NCBI RefSeq assembly: GCF_020906515.1
Contig: NC_085854.1
Location: 1,736,001 to 1,800,000 of the forward strand
Direction of reading: 5' to 3'
Source: Vanrija pseudolonga
Taxonomy: Eukaryota > Basidiomycota > Tremellomycetes > Trichosporonales > Trichosporonaceae
DNA: 64,000 nucleotides
A program made the position numbers and the translations under genes. Positions within the stretch are counted from its first letter, which is position 1, and the number at the start of each line of letters is the position of its first letter. This document shows positions 1-11,754 of the stretch, in pieces. A model generated the notes under the pieces. That model ran no database searches. It was not told the origin of the DNA and saw nothing but the letters and a program-made list of their open reading frames with translations.

Positions 1-993
1 AGGTAGGCAGGTGTCAAGCGGCCGCGCTAACACGATTCTAGTCTCCCATGGAAGCAGAAGCAGTGTCAAGGCTCCAACAGGCTCTCCGCAGCCATCAGAG
101 CGGAGTAAGGGACGAGCGTCGTCTTCAGCCGAGCCGGCGTCAAGGCCGTCCAAGAAACGGAGAGCCGAGTCGCATGACTCGGAGTCCAAGCCATCGAAAC
201 GCGGACGACCTGCTGAGGAGCTCAAGGAGGTGGTAGAAGAGTTGACTCCTGTCCCCGAGTCGGCGCCAACAACAGCCGTGGAGGCGACATTCCCCAGAAG
301 AGGTGAAAGCTTGACACCTCCACCCGAGGAGCCCGAAGCACCGGAAGCGCCGCCTGAGGAGGACGTCAAGCCGGCAGTAGAAAGTCCTGCGAAGGTGGTC
401 GAAGATGCTGCCGTCGACGAGACGCCGGCGGCGGAAGTGGCACCCGCTGAGGAGGTGCCCAAGGAGAAGCCAAAGGCGCGCACCCCGAAGAAGAAGGGCT
501 CGAAGGCGGACGACGATTTCCCGCCTGGAACTCAAGGTGCGTTCGATCGGTTCAGACTCAGCTGACATACCGCAGTCTGGGCAAAGGTGACTTCCTACCC
601 CTACTTCCCCGGCGTTGTTATCGATCACGTTGATAAGTGGGACACAGTCCCGCAATCAGTCTTAGATTTAGAAGACCAGTCGAATGGCCGGACGTGGCTT
701 GTGCGCTTCCACGATAAGCAGCGCAGCTATGCCTGGGTCCACCGCGAGAGGATGGAGAAGATTGGCGCAGATGACGCACGCGATCAAATCTTCCTCAGCG
801 TGAGTGATAGCCGCTGGAGATGTGAAGCGACGCTGACACGACACAGGGCAAGGAGCCTGGTGGCCGGTCACAAAAGTTCAAGTCGTCTCATGTCAAGCAG
901 GCTTGTCGTAAAGCCTACCAGTGGGTGCAGCTCGCGCCCTCGCTTCCTGAAGTTCCAGCTGACCTCCCCAGACAAGCACTGGCCGATCTCTAG
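1..993 (+). CDS. PWWP-domain protein, C-terminal part (BRPF/NTO1-like), 5' partial
   Basis: This is the 3' end of a chromatin reader. Exons: about 42-536, 576-799 and 847-993; the first 41 bases look like the tail of an intron (GTAGGC at 3, CTAG at 38-41). The first exon encodes a Pro/Glu/Lys-rich disordered stretch. Across the 537-575 intron the frame becomes VWAKVTSYPYFPGVV, a clear PWWP start. The segment after it (EKIGADD, then SHVKQACRKAYQW) matches the way the PWWP domain of BRPF/Nto1 proteins ends. In that family, PWWP binds methylated H3K36 nucleosomes and the protein scaffolds a MYST acetyltransferase (NuA3/MOZ). PHD and bromodomain parts would lie upstream of the window, so the family call is inference. 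A stand-alone PWWP protein such as Pdp1 or Ioc4 is the alternative. Confidence 0.7.
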
Positions 994-1055
994 AGCTCAC
1001 CTAGCTCCACTGTTGCATACCTCTGTCTAATGTATGGTACCTACATGTCTATATC

Positions 1056-2569
1056 TCAGCTCAGGAGGGCAAGGGCCTTGAGCAGCTCGTTGCGGGCCGT
1101 CTCCACGTCGTCAAACTCGAGAGCCGAGATTGCCCACTTGGCATGCTTCTGCACAGTCTCAGTCTCCTTGCGGGTGAGGGTGCGGGCTGGGCCAGTCGGC
1201 TGAGGCACCTGCACGGGCACCTGTGGAGCCGGAGGTGCTGTCGACAGCCCGAGGCCTTGGCTGCGGGTAGCCGGAGCTGGAGCCGCGGCGCGAGGTAGCG
1301 ATGGTGGAGGGACGGAAGCCTTGGGAGGGGATCGGATTGACGCGACAGATGGTGGAGGGGGTGGGGCTTCGGGGAATATGTCGGGGGTGGCGAAGGTCTC
1401 AGCCGGCGAAAGCGGAGCGCCATCAGGACCCATGAAGCGCACGCTCTTTGGTTCTGGCGAGCGGGACTGGGATGGGGGTGAGCGGGCAAGCGGTGGCGAT
1501 GTGGCCGCCGGGGGGCTCTTGGCCGGCGAGCCGAGCTGCTTGGCGTCCTCGTCGTCCAGCACGCCGGGAGTCGCCTGCGTCGACCACGAGGCCGAGTCGG
1601 AGAGGTTCCTGCCCAGCGGCGGGAGGGCAGGCGGCGGCGAGCGGTGCGGCGACGGCACCATTGGCGGGGTGGGCCGCTGGGGCGACGGGATGGCTGGAGG
1701 CGTCGGGCGCTGTTGGCTTGAGAACGAGCCTTGGCGCGACGTGTTCCCCACCGGCGAGAGAGATCCAGGTGCGTTCGCAGGTGGCGAGAGCGCACCAGGC
1801 GACAGAGCAGGACGCTGTTGGCTCGAGAAGGAGCCTTCGCGCGAGCCTCCGGGCACCGAGGGGAGGTCGAGGGCCGCGAGCTCGTCCTCCTCCGTCTCGG
1901 GGATCGCTGGGTCGTTAGCTGGAGATGTACAAGGACACAGCAAACTCACGCGGCCCGGGGACCGGTTTGCGTCCCTCGCGAAGCGCCTTGGCATGGTCGC
2001 TCGCCTTCCACCGCGCATACTGGAGCTTCTGCTCCATCTGCAAGGGTCAGCCTTGTTCCTCTACGCCACTCACCTCCTCGGTCAGGCCACCCTCAAAGCA
2101 GCGGAGGACCTCGATGAACTGGCCCGCGACGACAAACTTGCGGATAGTGCCCTTGCCCGTGATGCCGGCACGGTCCTCCTGGTCAGCGGAAAGGAAGACC
2201 TTGAGCGCAAAGTTCTCCATGTACGCGCTGCCGACGGCCTCGTTGGTGACTGCCTCGTTGGTGGCCAGGAGGGCCTTCATCTGGTGGGTTAGGACGTCAC
2301 CGGACCGTTAACCCACCTCCTCCAGCGAGTCGAGGAGTAGCATGAGGAACTTGGTGCCGTCTGCCGAGCGGTTCGGGGTGCTGAGCGCCTTCTGCGCCGC
2401 CGCGAAGGAGCCTGGGGGTTAGCTTCGGAGAGGGTAAACTGAGCTACCTACACCAGTACGCGACGACAGGCTCAACCTTCTTGAGCTCGTTGGCACGCCG
2501 CAGCGTTTGCTCGCACGGCAGGCGCAGCTCGTCGGTGATGGCCTCGAGGGGGATGTGGACGTTCTCCAT
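1056..2569 (-). CDS. VTA1: Vacuolar protein sorting-associated protein Vta1 (LIP5 homolog)
   Basis: Vta1 binds and stimulates the Vps4 AAA ATPase that disassembles ESCRT-III at endosomes. Exons on the minus strand: 2569-2452, 2411-2317, 2280-2074, 2037-1950 and 1906-1056, giving 452 aa. The N-terminal helical domain is recognisable from the ANELKKVEPVVAYWCSF region and the repeat unit ending at KLQYARWKASDHAKALREG. The middle is a long Ser/Pro-rich linker with repeats of the type FSSQQRP. The last 40 residues carry the Vps4-binding VSL motif (QKHAKWAISALEFDD...ELLKALALL). The fourth intron has two in-frame acceptors, at 1907 and 1919, 12 nt apart; the first follows a CTAAC branch motif and is preferred. 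It is divergent from the SFR1-like gene with 428 bp between starts. Confidence 0.93.
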
Positions 2570-2997
2570 GGTTTGTCGTTGGTGGGGAGGTGGTTGCCAC
2601 CGGGTTAGGGTGCACTGGGTGCGGTGTTGAGTAGCTGGGAGCCAGGTGGAGCCGTGTGTTGGTCACGAGGCTGAGCTCGGAGAATAGCAAGATGCAAGAT
2701 GTGAGAGACAGAGGACAATGTCGAGATGAAATGTCGAGGAGGGAAGGTGGTCGAGAACAGCCGCATGCACTGCCTGTCGCATCGTCATTGTATTGGTGAT
2801 TGCGGGGTCCCAGATATTTGGATCCGCGCTGTGTGGTGGTGGGTGGTGCCTGAGACGCGAGCTGGGTGAGTGGATGTGGCAGTCGAAAAGGAAGGCGAGG
2901 AAGACAGTCGACGGCGCGCGCCATGCTCTCAACAGCTCGACTTTTCACTGCATTCTCTCTTCTCTTCACTCTCAGCTCCTCAACACACACTGGCACA
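2570..2997. promoter_or_regulatory. Divergent intergenic region between VTA1 and SFR1
   Basis: These 428 bases separate two divergent start codons and must hold both promoters. The right half is pyrimidine-rich (2941-2990), a common feature just upstream of fungal starts. I see no canonical TATA box and no further reading frame worth calling. An in-frame upstream ATG exists at 2866, but its product is less plausible than the start at 2998. Confidence 0.5.
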
Positions 2998-4746
2998 ATG
3001 CTCCCTTGGTGGTCGATACCAGAAGCCCACATCCCTCCCCTAGATGACCATCCCCCCAAGTCGTCGGAAGAGACGGCCGCCGGTCCCATGATCGCCCCGC
3101 CGCTCTCCGCTCCTCCGTCCGTGGAGGCTGTCGCCGCCGACGACCACCGCGGCCCCATGCCTGCGCCGTTCCTCTACCCGCCCTTCCCCGACATCAACGA
3201 CGGCAGCATTATGGAGACGTACGACGAGCCGACAACAAAAACGTACACCGTCAACCCGTTCTTCCTCGGCTTGCTCCGCGCAGAGCGGCCAGAGCGAGTG
3301 GCGCGCACACACGAGCCCGCCCCGCCGATCCCGCTGGCACAGGCGGCCACTGCTCCCGATGACGACGACGAGGGGACAGACTCGCCCATCTTCACGCCCG
3401 AGCCATCACCTTCCCCGCCTCCTCCACCGCTCGAGCTTCCCATGGTGTTACTCCCCACCACGGTCGAGGAGCCACAGACGCCTTCCCTCGCTTCCTCGCC
3501 GCCGACCGAGACGCCGAGTTTCGTTCTTGACATGCCGAGCTCCCCCCTTCCCCGAGAGCAAGGCCACAGACCGGTGGTGTACGATCCCTGGGCTCGAGAC
3601 ACTTTCACTCCCTTCCTTGAAGATACCGATGATATTGCCCACGACAGCGCCGAGGACCACAACGACGCAATGAACGAAGCCGAGGACGACGACGAGGGGG
3701 ATGATCAAGCCGCTGCAGACCCCATGCCCGTCATCCCCGTCATCCGCAAGAAGCCTTTCCAGGCCCCAAAGCCTGTGACAACCGGACAGTGGCGTGTAGG
3801 CAAGACACCTGGTCACCAAGGCTCGCACTTACGTGCCAAGCGCAAGGCCGAGGAAGACAGTGACAGCGAGGTGGGTGTCGTTTTCGCACAGGTGTACCCA
3901 CATCCTAACTCCCCAGGACGTCTTCACGTCTCCAGCCAAAGTCCTCCGCAAGCCCTTCCGCCCCCCGACCCGAATCGCGCCTCTGGCCCCAGTTCCTCGC
4001 GCAACCCCAGCACCCTCTCCCCATTCGCTCGAAAAGGCGGTTGACAGCTCTCCACTGTCAGGTGCCACTGTGCCGTCGTCATCGGCCGCCTCATCACCCA
4101 CCCTCCACCGCTCGCGCACCATGCGCGTCGGCAAGCCCTTCGTCCCCCTCACGCCCGGCTCCATGCCGTCAGTCGCCTCGCGCCAGAACTCGGGCGGCAA
4201 GTCGCGCCGTAATCCCGACATCGAGCTCTGCAACAGCTTGGAGGCCCAGATCCGCACCCTCAAATCAGCGCTCAAGTACAGCTCCAACCCCGACGAGGAC
4301 GACCGCGTCGCGCAGCTCGTGCACACTTGGCGCGACGCCGGGCGTGAGGTCGCTGACCGGCTGTTCAGCTTGCTCCCTCCACCAGCTGAGCAGCCTGCAT
4401 ATCGTTCAGAGGGCTGGGATTGGGACCGTCGGGGCTCTAAGGGCGGCGAACATCCCGAGTCCGCCACCAATGCCAACCTCGACGGCAACCCCTTGTTTGG
4501 TGACGACGGCGACGACTTCGAGCGTCTGCTTCGGGAGGCGTCGAGACCCAGAAGCGGGACCGAGTTTGGCATCGACGGCAGTCACACCACGTATGTTATG
4601 TTGTGAATGCCCAGCAACTACCTGACCTCCCCAGACACCGCCCAGTGTGGCACAAAGGCGCAATGCTCCTCCAGCTCGGCGTCGATCCCGACCTCTTTGG
4701 CTGGAACGAGAGCGAGGACGACTGGGACGAGGTCGACGACTTGTAG
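2998..4746 (+). CDS. SFR1: Sfr1/Mei5-like recombination accessory protein
   Basis: Sfr1 with Swi5 stabilises Rad51/Dmc1 filaments in homologous recombination. Exons: 2998-3870, 3917-4590 and 4635-4746, giving 552 aa. The first 290 residues are acidic, Pro-rich and probably disordered. The motif RVGKPFVPLTPGS resembles the N-terminal element of the family. The C-terminal coiled-coil domain starts with the IRTLKSALKYSS helix and continues to LVHTWRDAGREVADRLF. It ends with MLLQLGVDPDLFGWNESEDDW, matching the family's terminal segment of type '(M)LxxLGI...L.W...ED.F'. Longer than yeast or human homologs because of the N-terminal extension. The assignment rests on the C-terminal third; the rest is unassignable by eye. 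Convergent with the GYF gene, 137 bp apart. Confidence 0.75.
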
Positions 4747-4883
4747 ACTGAACTCTGTCTATACACCAAAGCAGCCAGCTGTACAGCCATCAAGTCATGC
4801 ATATGATGGGCAAGTGCGTTGGAGTTGGAGAGTCTCCGCCTCGTATATAATCAATGAGCACCACAAAACCTCGATCACTACCC

Positions 4884-7800
4884 CTAAAGCTTCCTTCCCT
4901 TCTTCGTCTTGACAACCTTGAAGCCAGCGTCCGCGGCGACAGGCTTGGGCTGAGTCTTGACGACATCTGCCAGCGAGGCAATCTTCTGCACGGGGCGAGC
5001 GGCGCTCGCAGCTGCCGCGCTGCGGGCCGCATCAGCCTTGCGGCGAGTGAAGAACTCCTGGGCAAAGTGGCGGCCATCCAGCGTCGACGACGCGGCGTAG
5101 ACCGAGTCGGCAATGATCTCGAGCACGTCGGCACGGGACGACGCAGGAGGGTCGACAGGGAACTGGAGCAGCATCTGGATAAACTCGTCGACGTTGACAT
5201 CCGTGCGGAGACCAGTCAGAGCCTGCTTGGTCCAGCGGATAAACTCGATCGTCGGCTGCTCGTCGCCGAGCTTGGAGGCACCGTTGGGCTTGGTCGCCTT
5301 GGATGCAACGATAGGGTTGATGGGCTTGACGACAGTAGCAGCGACGGGCTTGGGGGCAGCGACGGCGGGCTTGGGAGGGGCAACGGAAGCCTTGCCGCTG
5401 GTGCCAACCGTGGTCCAGCCAGCGGCGGCAGCGGCCTGGGCAGCCGCAGCCGACGCGGCCGAGTTGGCGGCGAGGTCGGCATAGCCACGCTTGGCGACCG
5501 ATGGGCCGCTGACGGCAGCCTGAGCGGCGCGGGTCTGAGCAGCCAGCTTGGCACTGCGCTTCTCCTCCTCCTCCTGAATCTGCTTGAGCGTCTTCTTCGG
5601 GCCGTCACTGGCACCGCCCCAAGCGGGAGCGGGCGAGGCAGCCGGCTGAACAGGAGCGGGGGCGGTCTTCGAACCCTGCTGGGGGAGGCCCCACGAAAGC
5701 GACGCCGGGAAGTGGTCGTCGTTGGCCGAGGGGACAATGGGAGCAGGCGACGACGAGGCGGCACGAGCGTCGGCGAGCGCCTGCTTGCGCTTGTCAGCCT
5801 GGCGGGCCTCGGCCTCCTGAATCTCGCGAAGCGAGGGACCGGTAGCGTGAGAGGGCTTGTCGGCCCACGGCGCGGGCTTGGGGGCGGCGGCAGCGGCCTT
5901 CTCGGCAACGGGGGTGGCGGGCTTGGGCTCCTCAACCTTGGCGGCAACGGGATTGGCGGAGAGCGAGGCAGGGGCAGGGGGAAGGTTGGAAAGGGGTGCA
6001 GGGGCAGCTGAAGCGGGCGTGGTGATCGATGACTTGCGGCTGGCCGACTTGGGGGTCTTCTGACCCCAAACCGAGGCGGGGGCGGCCTTTGGCGACTCGG
6101 CGACCTCGGGCTCGAGCTCGGGCTCGGTGAAGCTCTCCTCCTCCACCAGGTGAGACACCTCCTCCTCGTCAATGTACGAGTCATCCTCAATCTCAACCTC
6201 CTCGACAGTCTCCTCCTCCTCGTACTGCTCCTCGGCGGCGAAGGTCTCCAGCTCAGGCTCGGGGATGGGAGCCGTAGGCTCCTGGGGCGAGAAGTACGGC
6301 TCGTGAGTGGGGACTGGGTGCTGCTCAACCGGAGCAGGGTGGTGGATCGGAGCGGGCGCGTGGACGGGCACCTGGGACTGCTGCCAAGCGGCAGCGGGGT
6401 TGATAGGCGGGGCACCCCAGCCGCCGGCCTGACCGATCTGGCCACCGCCAAAGACGTCGGCACGAGGCACTGGGGCACCGATCGGGCTGGCGTACGGCGC
6501 GTACTGAGTACCGCCGATGGAGCCGTAAGCGCCGTTGAGCCGGGCAGGGCTCTGAGGTCCAGGAGCCTGGCCCCAGCCCTGCTGGCCTCCAAGGAAAGCC
6601 TGCGCACCGTTGAACTGGGGCTGGCCGTACGGGGCAGGGAACGAAGGGCTCTGGTGGAACTGGGGCTGAGGGGGTACGCCGTGAACGTTGAGGTTGCGGA
6701 ACGAGTCGTTCAGGCCGCTGGGGGAGGGGAGGCCACCAACGGCACCGGAGGCCTGGAGGGTGGCGATGGGAATGGGGAGGTTGGGCGGGAGGCGAGGAGG
6801 GCGGACAGATGAGAGGAATGGCTGAACAGCGTTGCCGGTCGCGGTCTTGAGCTCGGCCAAGGTGTGGTACCCAGTCTCAGGCTGGCGGCGAACGGGCAGG
6901 TCATCCTTGAAGTACGAGTGCGAGTACCACTCGTGCATCTGGGTGCCAGTAAAGGGGCCCTGCTCCTGACCGTTCGGATCGCGGTAGTACCAGTTGATGG
7001 CGCCGAGGTCCTCACGCTCCTGTGGCGGCAGCGACGATGCAGCGGAGGCGGGGCGAGGGGTCGACTCGCGAAGCATGGCGTCTCTCTCGACCAGCGGCGT
7101 GCCCGAGGCAGTGGCGATGACAGACTCGGAGCGAATCTCCTCGGCGTGAACCTCGAGCTTGTCGTCCTGCGGAGCAGCGCGCCACTTGCGCTGCCCGGCG
7201 GCCCAGCCGGAACGATCGTCCTCTGGTTTGCCATTGGTCAGGCGGTCCGCGGCGGGATCTGTGGCCTCGGGGCGAGGCGCAGCGTTTCCAGTCCCACCGA
7301 AACCCAAAACACCTTCAAAGGTGCCAGACGCGGTGCGGGCAGGCCGCCATGTGGATGCGGCTGAAGTACGTGCAGAGTCTTGTCAAGTCAGTCCGTGTGC
7401 CCTTTGGCGATGACATACCTTCAGCACCACCGTCACGACGGGGCGCACGCTTCCCCACGCCACCAAAGCCGCCTCCGAGACCACCGGGCTGACGGCCCTC
7501 GGCAATGGATCCAGAGAGCTTGGCACCGCCGAAGGCACCACCTTCGCCGCGGCCGAAGCCTCCAAAGCCTGCACGGCCATTCGGCTGCTGCGGGCCAGCA
7601 TTCTCCCTGCCAGGGGCAGCTGAACCACGGCGCGCTCCAGGGGCAGAATTATCGGACGCGTTGTTGGTGTTGTTGTTGTTGTTGTGCTGCTGTGGACGGC
7701 GAGTAGGAATCGGCGGGTGAACAGACGTGGTCAAGAGCTAGGCCGTTAGGCTCGACCCCACTACCCCGCACTCACTCTCTTCTCCAGCTCGGACAGCTCG

Positions 7801-8237
7801 CGAAGTCCCTGGGGCTTGACAATGTCCTTGCTGACGAGAACGCCACCACTCTCGGCCATCTTCACGAGCTCGATAGGACGGTCCTTGAACTTGTCCTCAT
7901 CCCAGACGGCCAGGATCTGCTCGCGACTGTAGCGGAAGGGCGGGCCGCCGTCGCCCCCGCCGTTAGGCGCGTCTCCTGCATAGGGGAAGTAGCCCTCGCC
8001 AGCGTACGAAGGGGACGCGGGGGTGTGGGTGACGCGCGAGTAGGAGAGAGGCGGGTTTGACGTGACGGCTGTGGTAGGCGAAGCCGCGCGGGGTTGGCCA
8101 AGGGCAGGGAAGGGAGAGGCCGGAGCTGCAGCTGTCGCCGTCGACCGCTGCTGAAGAGGAGCCTCGGTGTTGGACGCCAGAGACGAGCCGGTAGGCTTGA
8201 CGGGCTTGGCCCACTGGGGAGCAAAGTGCATGGACAT
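4884..8237 (-). CDS. GYF-domain protein, SMY2/GIGYF-like
   Basis: GYF domains bind proline-rich peptides. SMY2/GIGYF proteins act in translational repression, mRNA decay and COPII-linked functions. Exons: 8237-7776, 7737-7419 and 7378-4884, giving 1091 aa. The GYF domain lies near residues 387-440 with the signature NWYYRDPNGQEQGPFTG followed by MHEWYSHSYFKDDLPVRR. The N-terminus contains an RYSREQIL(A/V)W-type element (residues about 105-130), like the eIF4E-binding region of GIGYF-type proteins, then Asn-rich and Gly/Phe-rich stretches. After the GYF domain come acidic Glu-rich runs, Lys/Ala-rich coiled-coil segments (TLKQIQEEEEKR) and a conserved C-terminal helical block (EFIRWTKQALTGL to QEFFTRRKAD). 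The protein ends in a basic VKTKKGRKL tail. Confidence 0.88.
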
Positions 8238-9075
8238 CTGAGTGACGAGTTAGTGTGTGTTGGTTGGATAGACGGATGAAGGGAGGGTGAGTCAAAATTG
8301 TGCCAGTTTATTAGGTGGCGAGGAAGACGCGACTTTGTGAAAAGTGATCAGAGGATGGGGTGATCAGGCAACGTGCACAAAAGCGGGCGAGCCAGGTCCA
8401 AGGTTCTTGTCGTCGCGTCGACTGTTGTTGTCTTGGTCTTCTGCGCTGTGTCGGGTCCAGGGGGACAATGACACGCGCGCGCTCGCCGTTTTTGACGACC
8501 GAAATGACGGAGGGGGCAAAGTGGGGTAGGAGAGAAGCTTGTGCTCACTGTTTGGGTGGGAGTGTTGGATTACGGGGCTGATGAGATGTATCTGAGGGCC
8601 GTTTAGGGCTCCAGTGTATGCGATGAGGGGATTGTTTGATCGAGAAGGTTGGGAAGGGGGAAGACTGAAGTCGAGGATCGAGGTGAGGTCGAAGGGCGAG
8701 GTGGTGAGCAGCAGCAGCAGCCAACGAGAGCTTCTCAGCGGTGGGTGGTGCACCAGGCGCCAGCTGCTCACAGTGGTCGACTTTTGGCACCCACCGAGCC
8801 AGGCTTCAGCGAGCGGCGGCAAATGATGCCGCTGTACGCGCTCTTTTGGCTGGCGGCTCAGACGACCACCAGCCAAAAGTCAATGTAGCTAGCTTGGCTG
8901 GACGGAAGCAATCGCTCTCGGTGTTTCGTCAAAGAGGCACGCCGACCCAAGGTCAAAGATCACGGCCTGCTAGCTGCGAGGTTGGGATCAAGTCGACTCA
9001 CAACAACAACATTGCACAGAGCATGCATGTAGCACCCGCGACAAGACTACATCATCTTGGAGCGGAATAGCAAGC
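8238..9075. other. Divergent intergenic region, GYF gene / ketopantoate reductase
   Basis: About 840 bases between two divergent starts. Open frames exist on both strands, but none shows a codon pattern, domain or splice structure worth calling. The region is expected to hold two promoters and the 5' UTRs. I see no repeat or RNA gene. Confidence 0.4.
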
Positions 9076-10660
9076 ATGCGGTATCATGTGGTAGGTGCCC
9101 CCGAGCTCCCGACTCGACCCCCGCTAACAGCATCAGCTCGGCATCGGCTCAATAGGAACCCTCGTCGCCCACCATCTCCGACTCTCGCAGCCATCAGCGC
9201 AGGTGACGCTCGTTGTGCGGAACGCGGAAAAGTTTGTCAAGCCGAGTCGAGCGACCGACGGGGATATCACTACTGGTCCGACACTGCACGTGGCGCAGAA
9301 TGGCGGCGACACGACCACGACGACGGGGTACGAGCTCGATGTGTCCAACCCGGGCCGACTGCCTGCGCTCGCAGCCGCCGCGGCGGCAGGCAACGCGGCA
9401 ACTGTGAATGCCGGTGGGCCGATCGACTCGCTGGTTGTGTGCACCAAGGCGCCTGCGACCTCTGCGGCGATCGCGGGCCTGCGTTCGCGTATCAGCCCGA
9501 GCACAGTTGTTGCGCTGCTGCAGAACGGAATGGGCGTGTACGACGAGCTGTGCGCCAAGTTCTGGCCGGAGCCATCAACAAGGCCGCAGATTATCCTCGG
9601 GACGACGACGCACGGCGTCACCCCCGCCACGCCGAGCCAGCACGGCTCGGTGCTCCACATGTCACGTCCTGGCCAAGGGGCCATCAAGTGGGGCGTTGTG
9701 CCAGATCCCCGCGGCGAGGTCGACTTTGAGAACTGGCTGTGGGGCACGCACGTCGGCGACCTGCCGGCGCTGACACCGCCACCATCCCCGCCCCTCCCGC
9801 TGCCCCAACCGCCGGCCGGCATGGGGATGACAAACTTGCACGCGACGCTCACGGCGCTGCTGTCCATGTCGTCGTTGTCGCCCTCGCTCCTCCCAATGCC
9901 GCACCTCTACAACGAGTTGCTTCTCAAGCTCGCTGTCAACGCGACGATCAACCCCCTCACGGCAATCCTCGGCGGAGGGTACCTGAGGAATGGCGCGCTG
10001 CACCGTTCTTCGCCCGGTAACCGCCTCGTCCAGCAGTCGGTCAAGGAGACGAGCAAGATCCTCACAGCGTACCTGCACAACCTGGCTGCCCCGCGCACCG
10101 CAGCCCCCGAAGCTGTGCGGCTCTTCTCCTACCCGAGCGTTCTGGACCGCGTCAACTCAGTGATTTCGGCTACGCGCGACAACACGAGCTCGATGGCTGG
10201 CGACGTCAAGAACGGCCAGATGACTGAGATTGACTATATCAACAAGTTTCTCGTGTCGCTCGGCACCCGGTTGAATGTCCCAACGCCAGTGCACCAGATG
10301 CTCACGCAGATGGTCAAGTTCAAGGCCGAGGTCGGCGGGCTCAACAAGAACTTGTACCCGTCCGTGACTGGTGCTGTGCGGCGCGGCGAGGAGGGCGCCC
10401 TCGAGGAGCGTCGCTTGAGTCTGGAGGAGCGCCGTCTCGCGCTTGAAGAGCGCGCGGTGGCGCTGCGCGAGGCCAAGCGCGACGAGGATATTGCAGAGAA
10501 GCGAACGAGGCGAAAGTTGAGGAGACGGATACGGGAAGACTCCGAGGCAGCTGCCACTCTCGGGTTGGTTACCGGCTCTGACTCTGGGTCGTCGCTTGGT
10601 TCGCCGTCGTCGTCTTCGGCGCGGTCTCAAGGGGAAGGGGGCGTTTCTGAACGGGTGTAA
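9076..10660 (+). CDS. 2-dehydropantoate 2-reductase (ketopantoate reductase) with C-terminal coiled-coil extension
   Basis: The enzyme reduces ketopantoate to pantoate with NADPH in pantothenate/CoA synthesis. Exon 1 is only 15 nt (9076-9090, MRYHV). Exon 2 is 9137-10660, giving 512 aa. Splicing creates the Rossmann start V-LGIGSIGTLVAHHL with the GxGxxG motif. Next come VVCTKAP and VALLQNGMG, both typical of the family, and a C-terminal helical domain with ELLLKLAVNATINPLTAILG (catalytic Lys/Asn region) and STSSMAGD-type and DYINKFLV elements. After about residue 425 there is an extension unusual for the family: a very charged stretch with tandem LEERR heptad-like repeats, then a basic run and a Ser-rich tail. 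Fungal members vary in length, so substrate specificity is inferred. Confidence 0.88.
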
Positions 10661-11754
10661 CTGTTTCATTATGGCAGGCATGGCGGCATGGCAGGCACGG
10701 ATGTGCGGGGAGAGCAGAGTTGTGGTCGGGTTGACGACCAGAGCTAGCCAGGTAGCATTTGGTAATTTGTATACTGCATCGAGCATTGCACCGAGCGAGC
10801 ATATGCACACACACTTCATCTGGACTGTGCAGGTAGTACGGGTGGACGGGAATGGATTATGGCGTCATGAAGGCTGGTGGGATTGCGGGTTGGGCTGGGA
10901 GGGTTAGGTTTGGGTGCATGGTGCATGATGCTTGCTTGCTGCTTGAGGCAAAATTGGGTTTTGGGACCAACGGCCAGCGGGGACAAGCCGTGCGACGGCG
11001 GTGTGCAGGAATGGAACAGGCGCTCTAAATGGGGAGTTGGGGGCGAGAATGGGCGGTGAGATGGGTGCCGGCAGGGCAACAGAGACAGGTGCTACTGGAG
11101 TATGTGTGTGCTGCATACAGCATGCATCCTTGTGGTCGACGTGTGCCGAGCGCATCGAGCTGGCTGGCTGTCAAGAGTCGACTTGATGCCAGATTACATT
11201 GCATAACAAGGTGCAATGTTGCAATGCCAAGCCTTGGGACAAAGGCCAGGCCTCGAGATGGACGAGTCGAGGCGGGCTGGCTGGCTGGCTGGCTGGCAGC
11301 TGGCTGGCTGGCTTGCTGTCGTCGCAGTTACCCGACGAGCAAACGATACGGCACGGTGCAAAGAGGCAACCAGCGGCGCCGCTCGACACACACTGCACGC
11401 AGGGTGGGAATGTCGCGCCCCTGACCTTTTGAAATCACATCTCACTACAGTACAGCCAGCCGTGCCGTGCCTCCACCGCGCCCCGCCCGGCAGCGCCCAG
11501 CGCCCACCCACCCCCTTGACCTTCCCTCCCCCTCCTCCCCCCTTGCACCCCGCCGCCTCCGCCGCCACCGCTGCCACGGGCCACCACCGTTGCAACCCAC
11601 CCACCCACCGCGACCAACACATCCATCCCACCCATCCATCTCCTGCTTCACCACCTACTCTACATCCCTCCTGCAACTCACAACGTGTGTATGGGGTTGC
11701 ACCCCCATCCCACAGCCCACGCTCCCTTACACCTTGTCTTCCTTCTCCTGTGCA
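10661..11754. other. Intergenic region upstream of TVP38-like gene
   Basis: About 1.1 kb between two plus-strand genes. It holds a GGCT microsatellite (11275-11312). From about 11480 it holds a long C-rich leader typical of the 5' UTR of the next gene. No gene is supported. Confidence 0.4.
11275..11312. repeat. (GGCT)n microsatellite
   Basis: Tandem GGCT units run for about 23 nt, are broken by AGCT, then resume for about 15 nt. It lies in non-coding DNA upstream of the TVP38-like gene and is likely length-polymorphic. Confidence 0.9.

Noticed and set aside
2866-2997. Upstream in-frame start for the SFR1-like gene with a signal-like hydrophobic segment
   Set aside because: The extra 44 residues overlap the pyrimidine-rich leader, and a secretion signal does not fit a nuclear recombination protein.
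4854-6607. Long open frames on both strands overlapping the GYF-domain gene
   Set aside because: They are out-of-frame readings of a low-complexity Ala/Pro/Glu-rich coding region.
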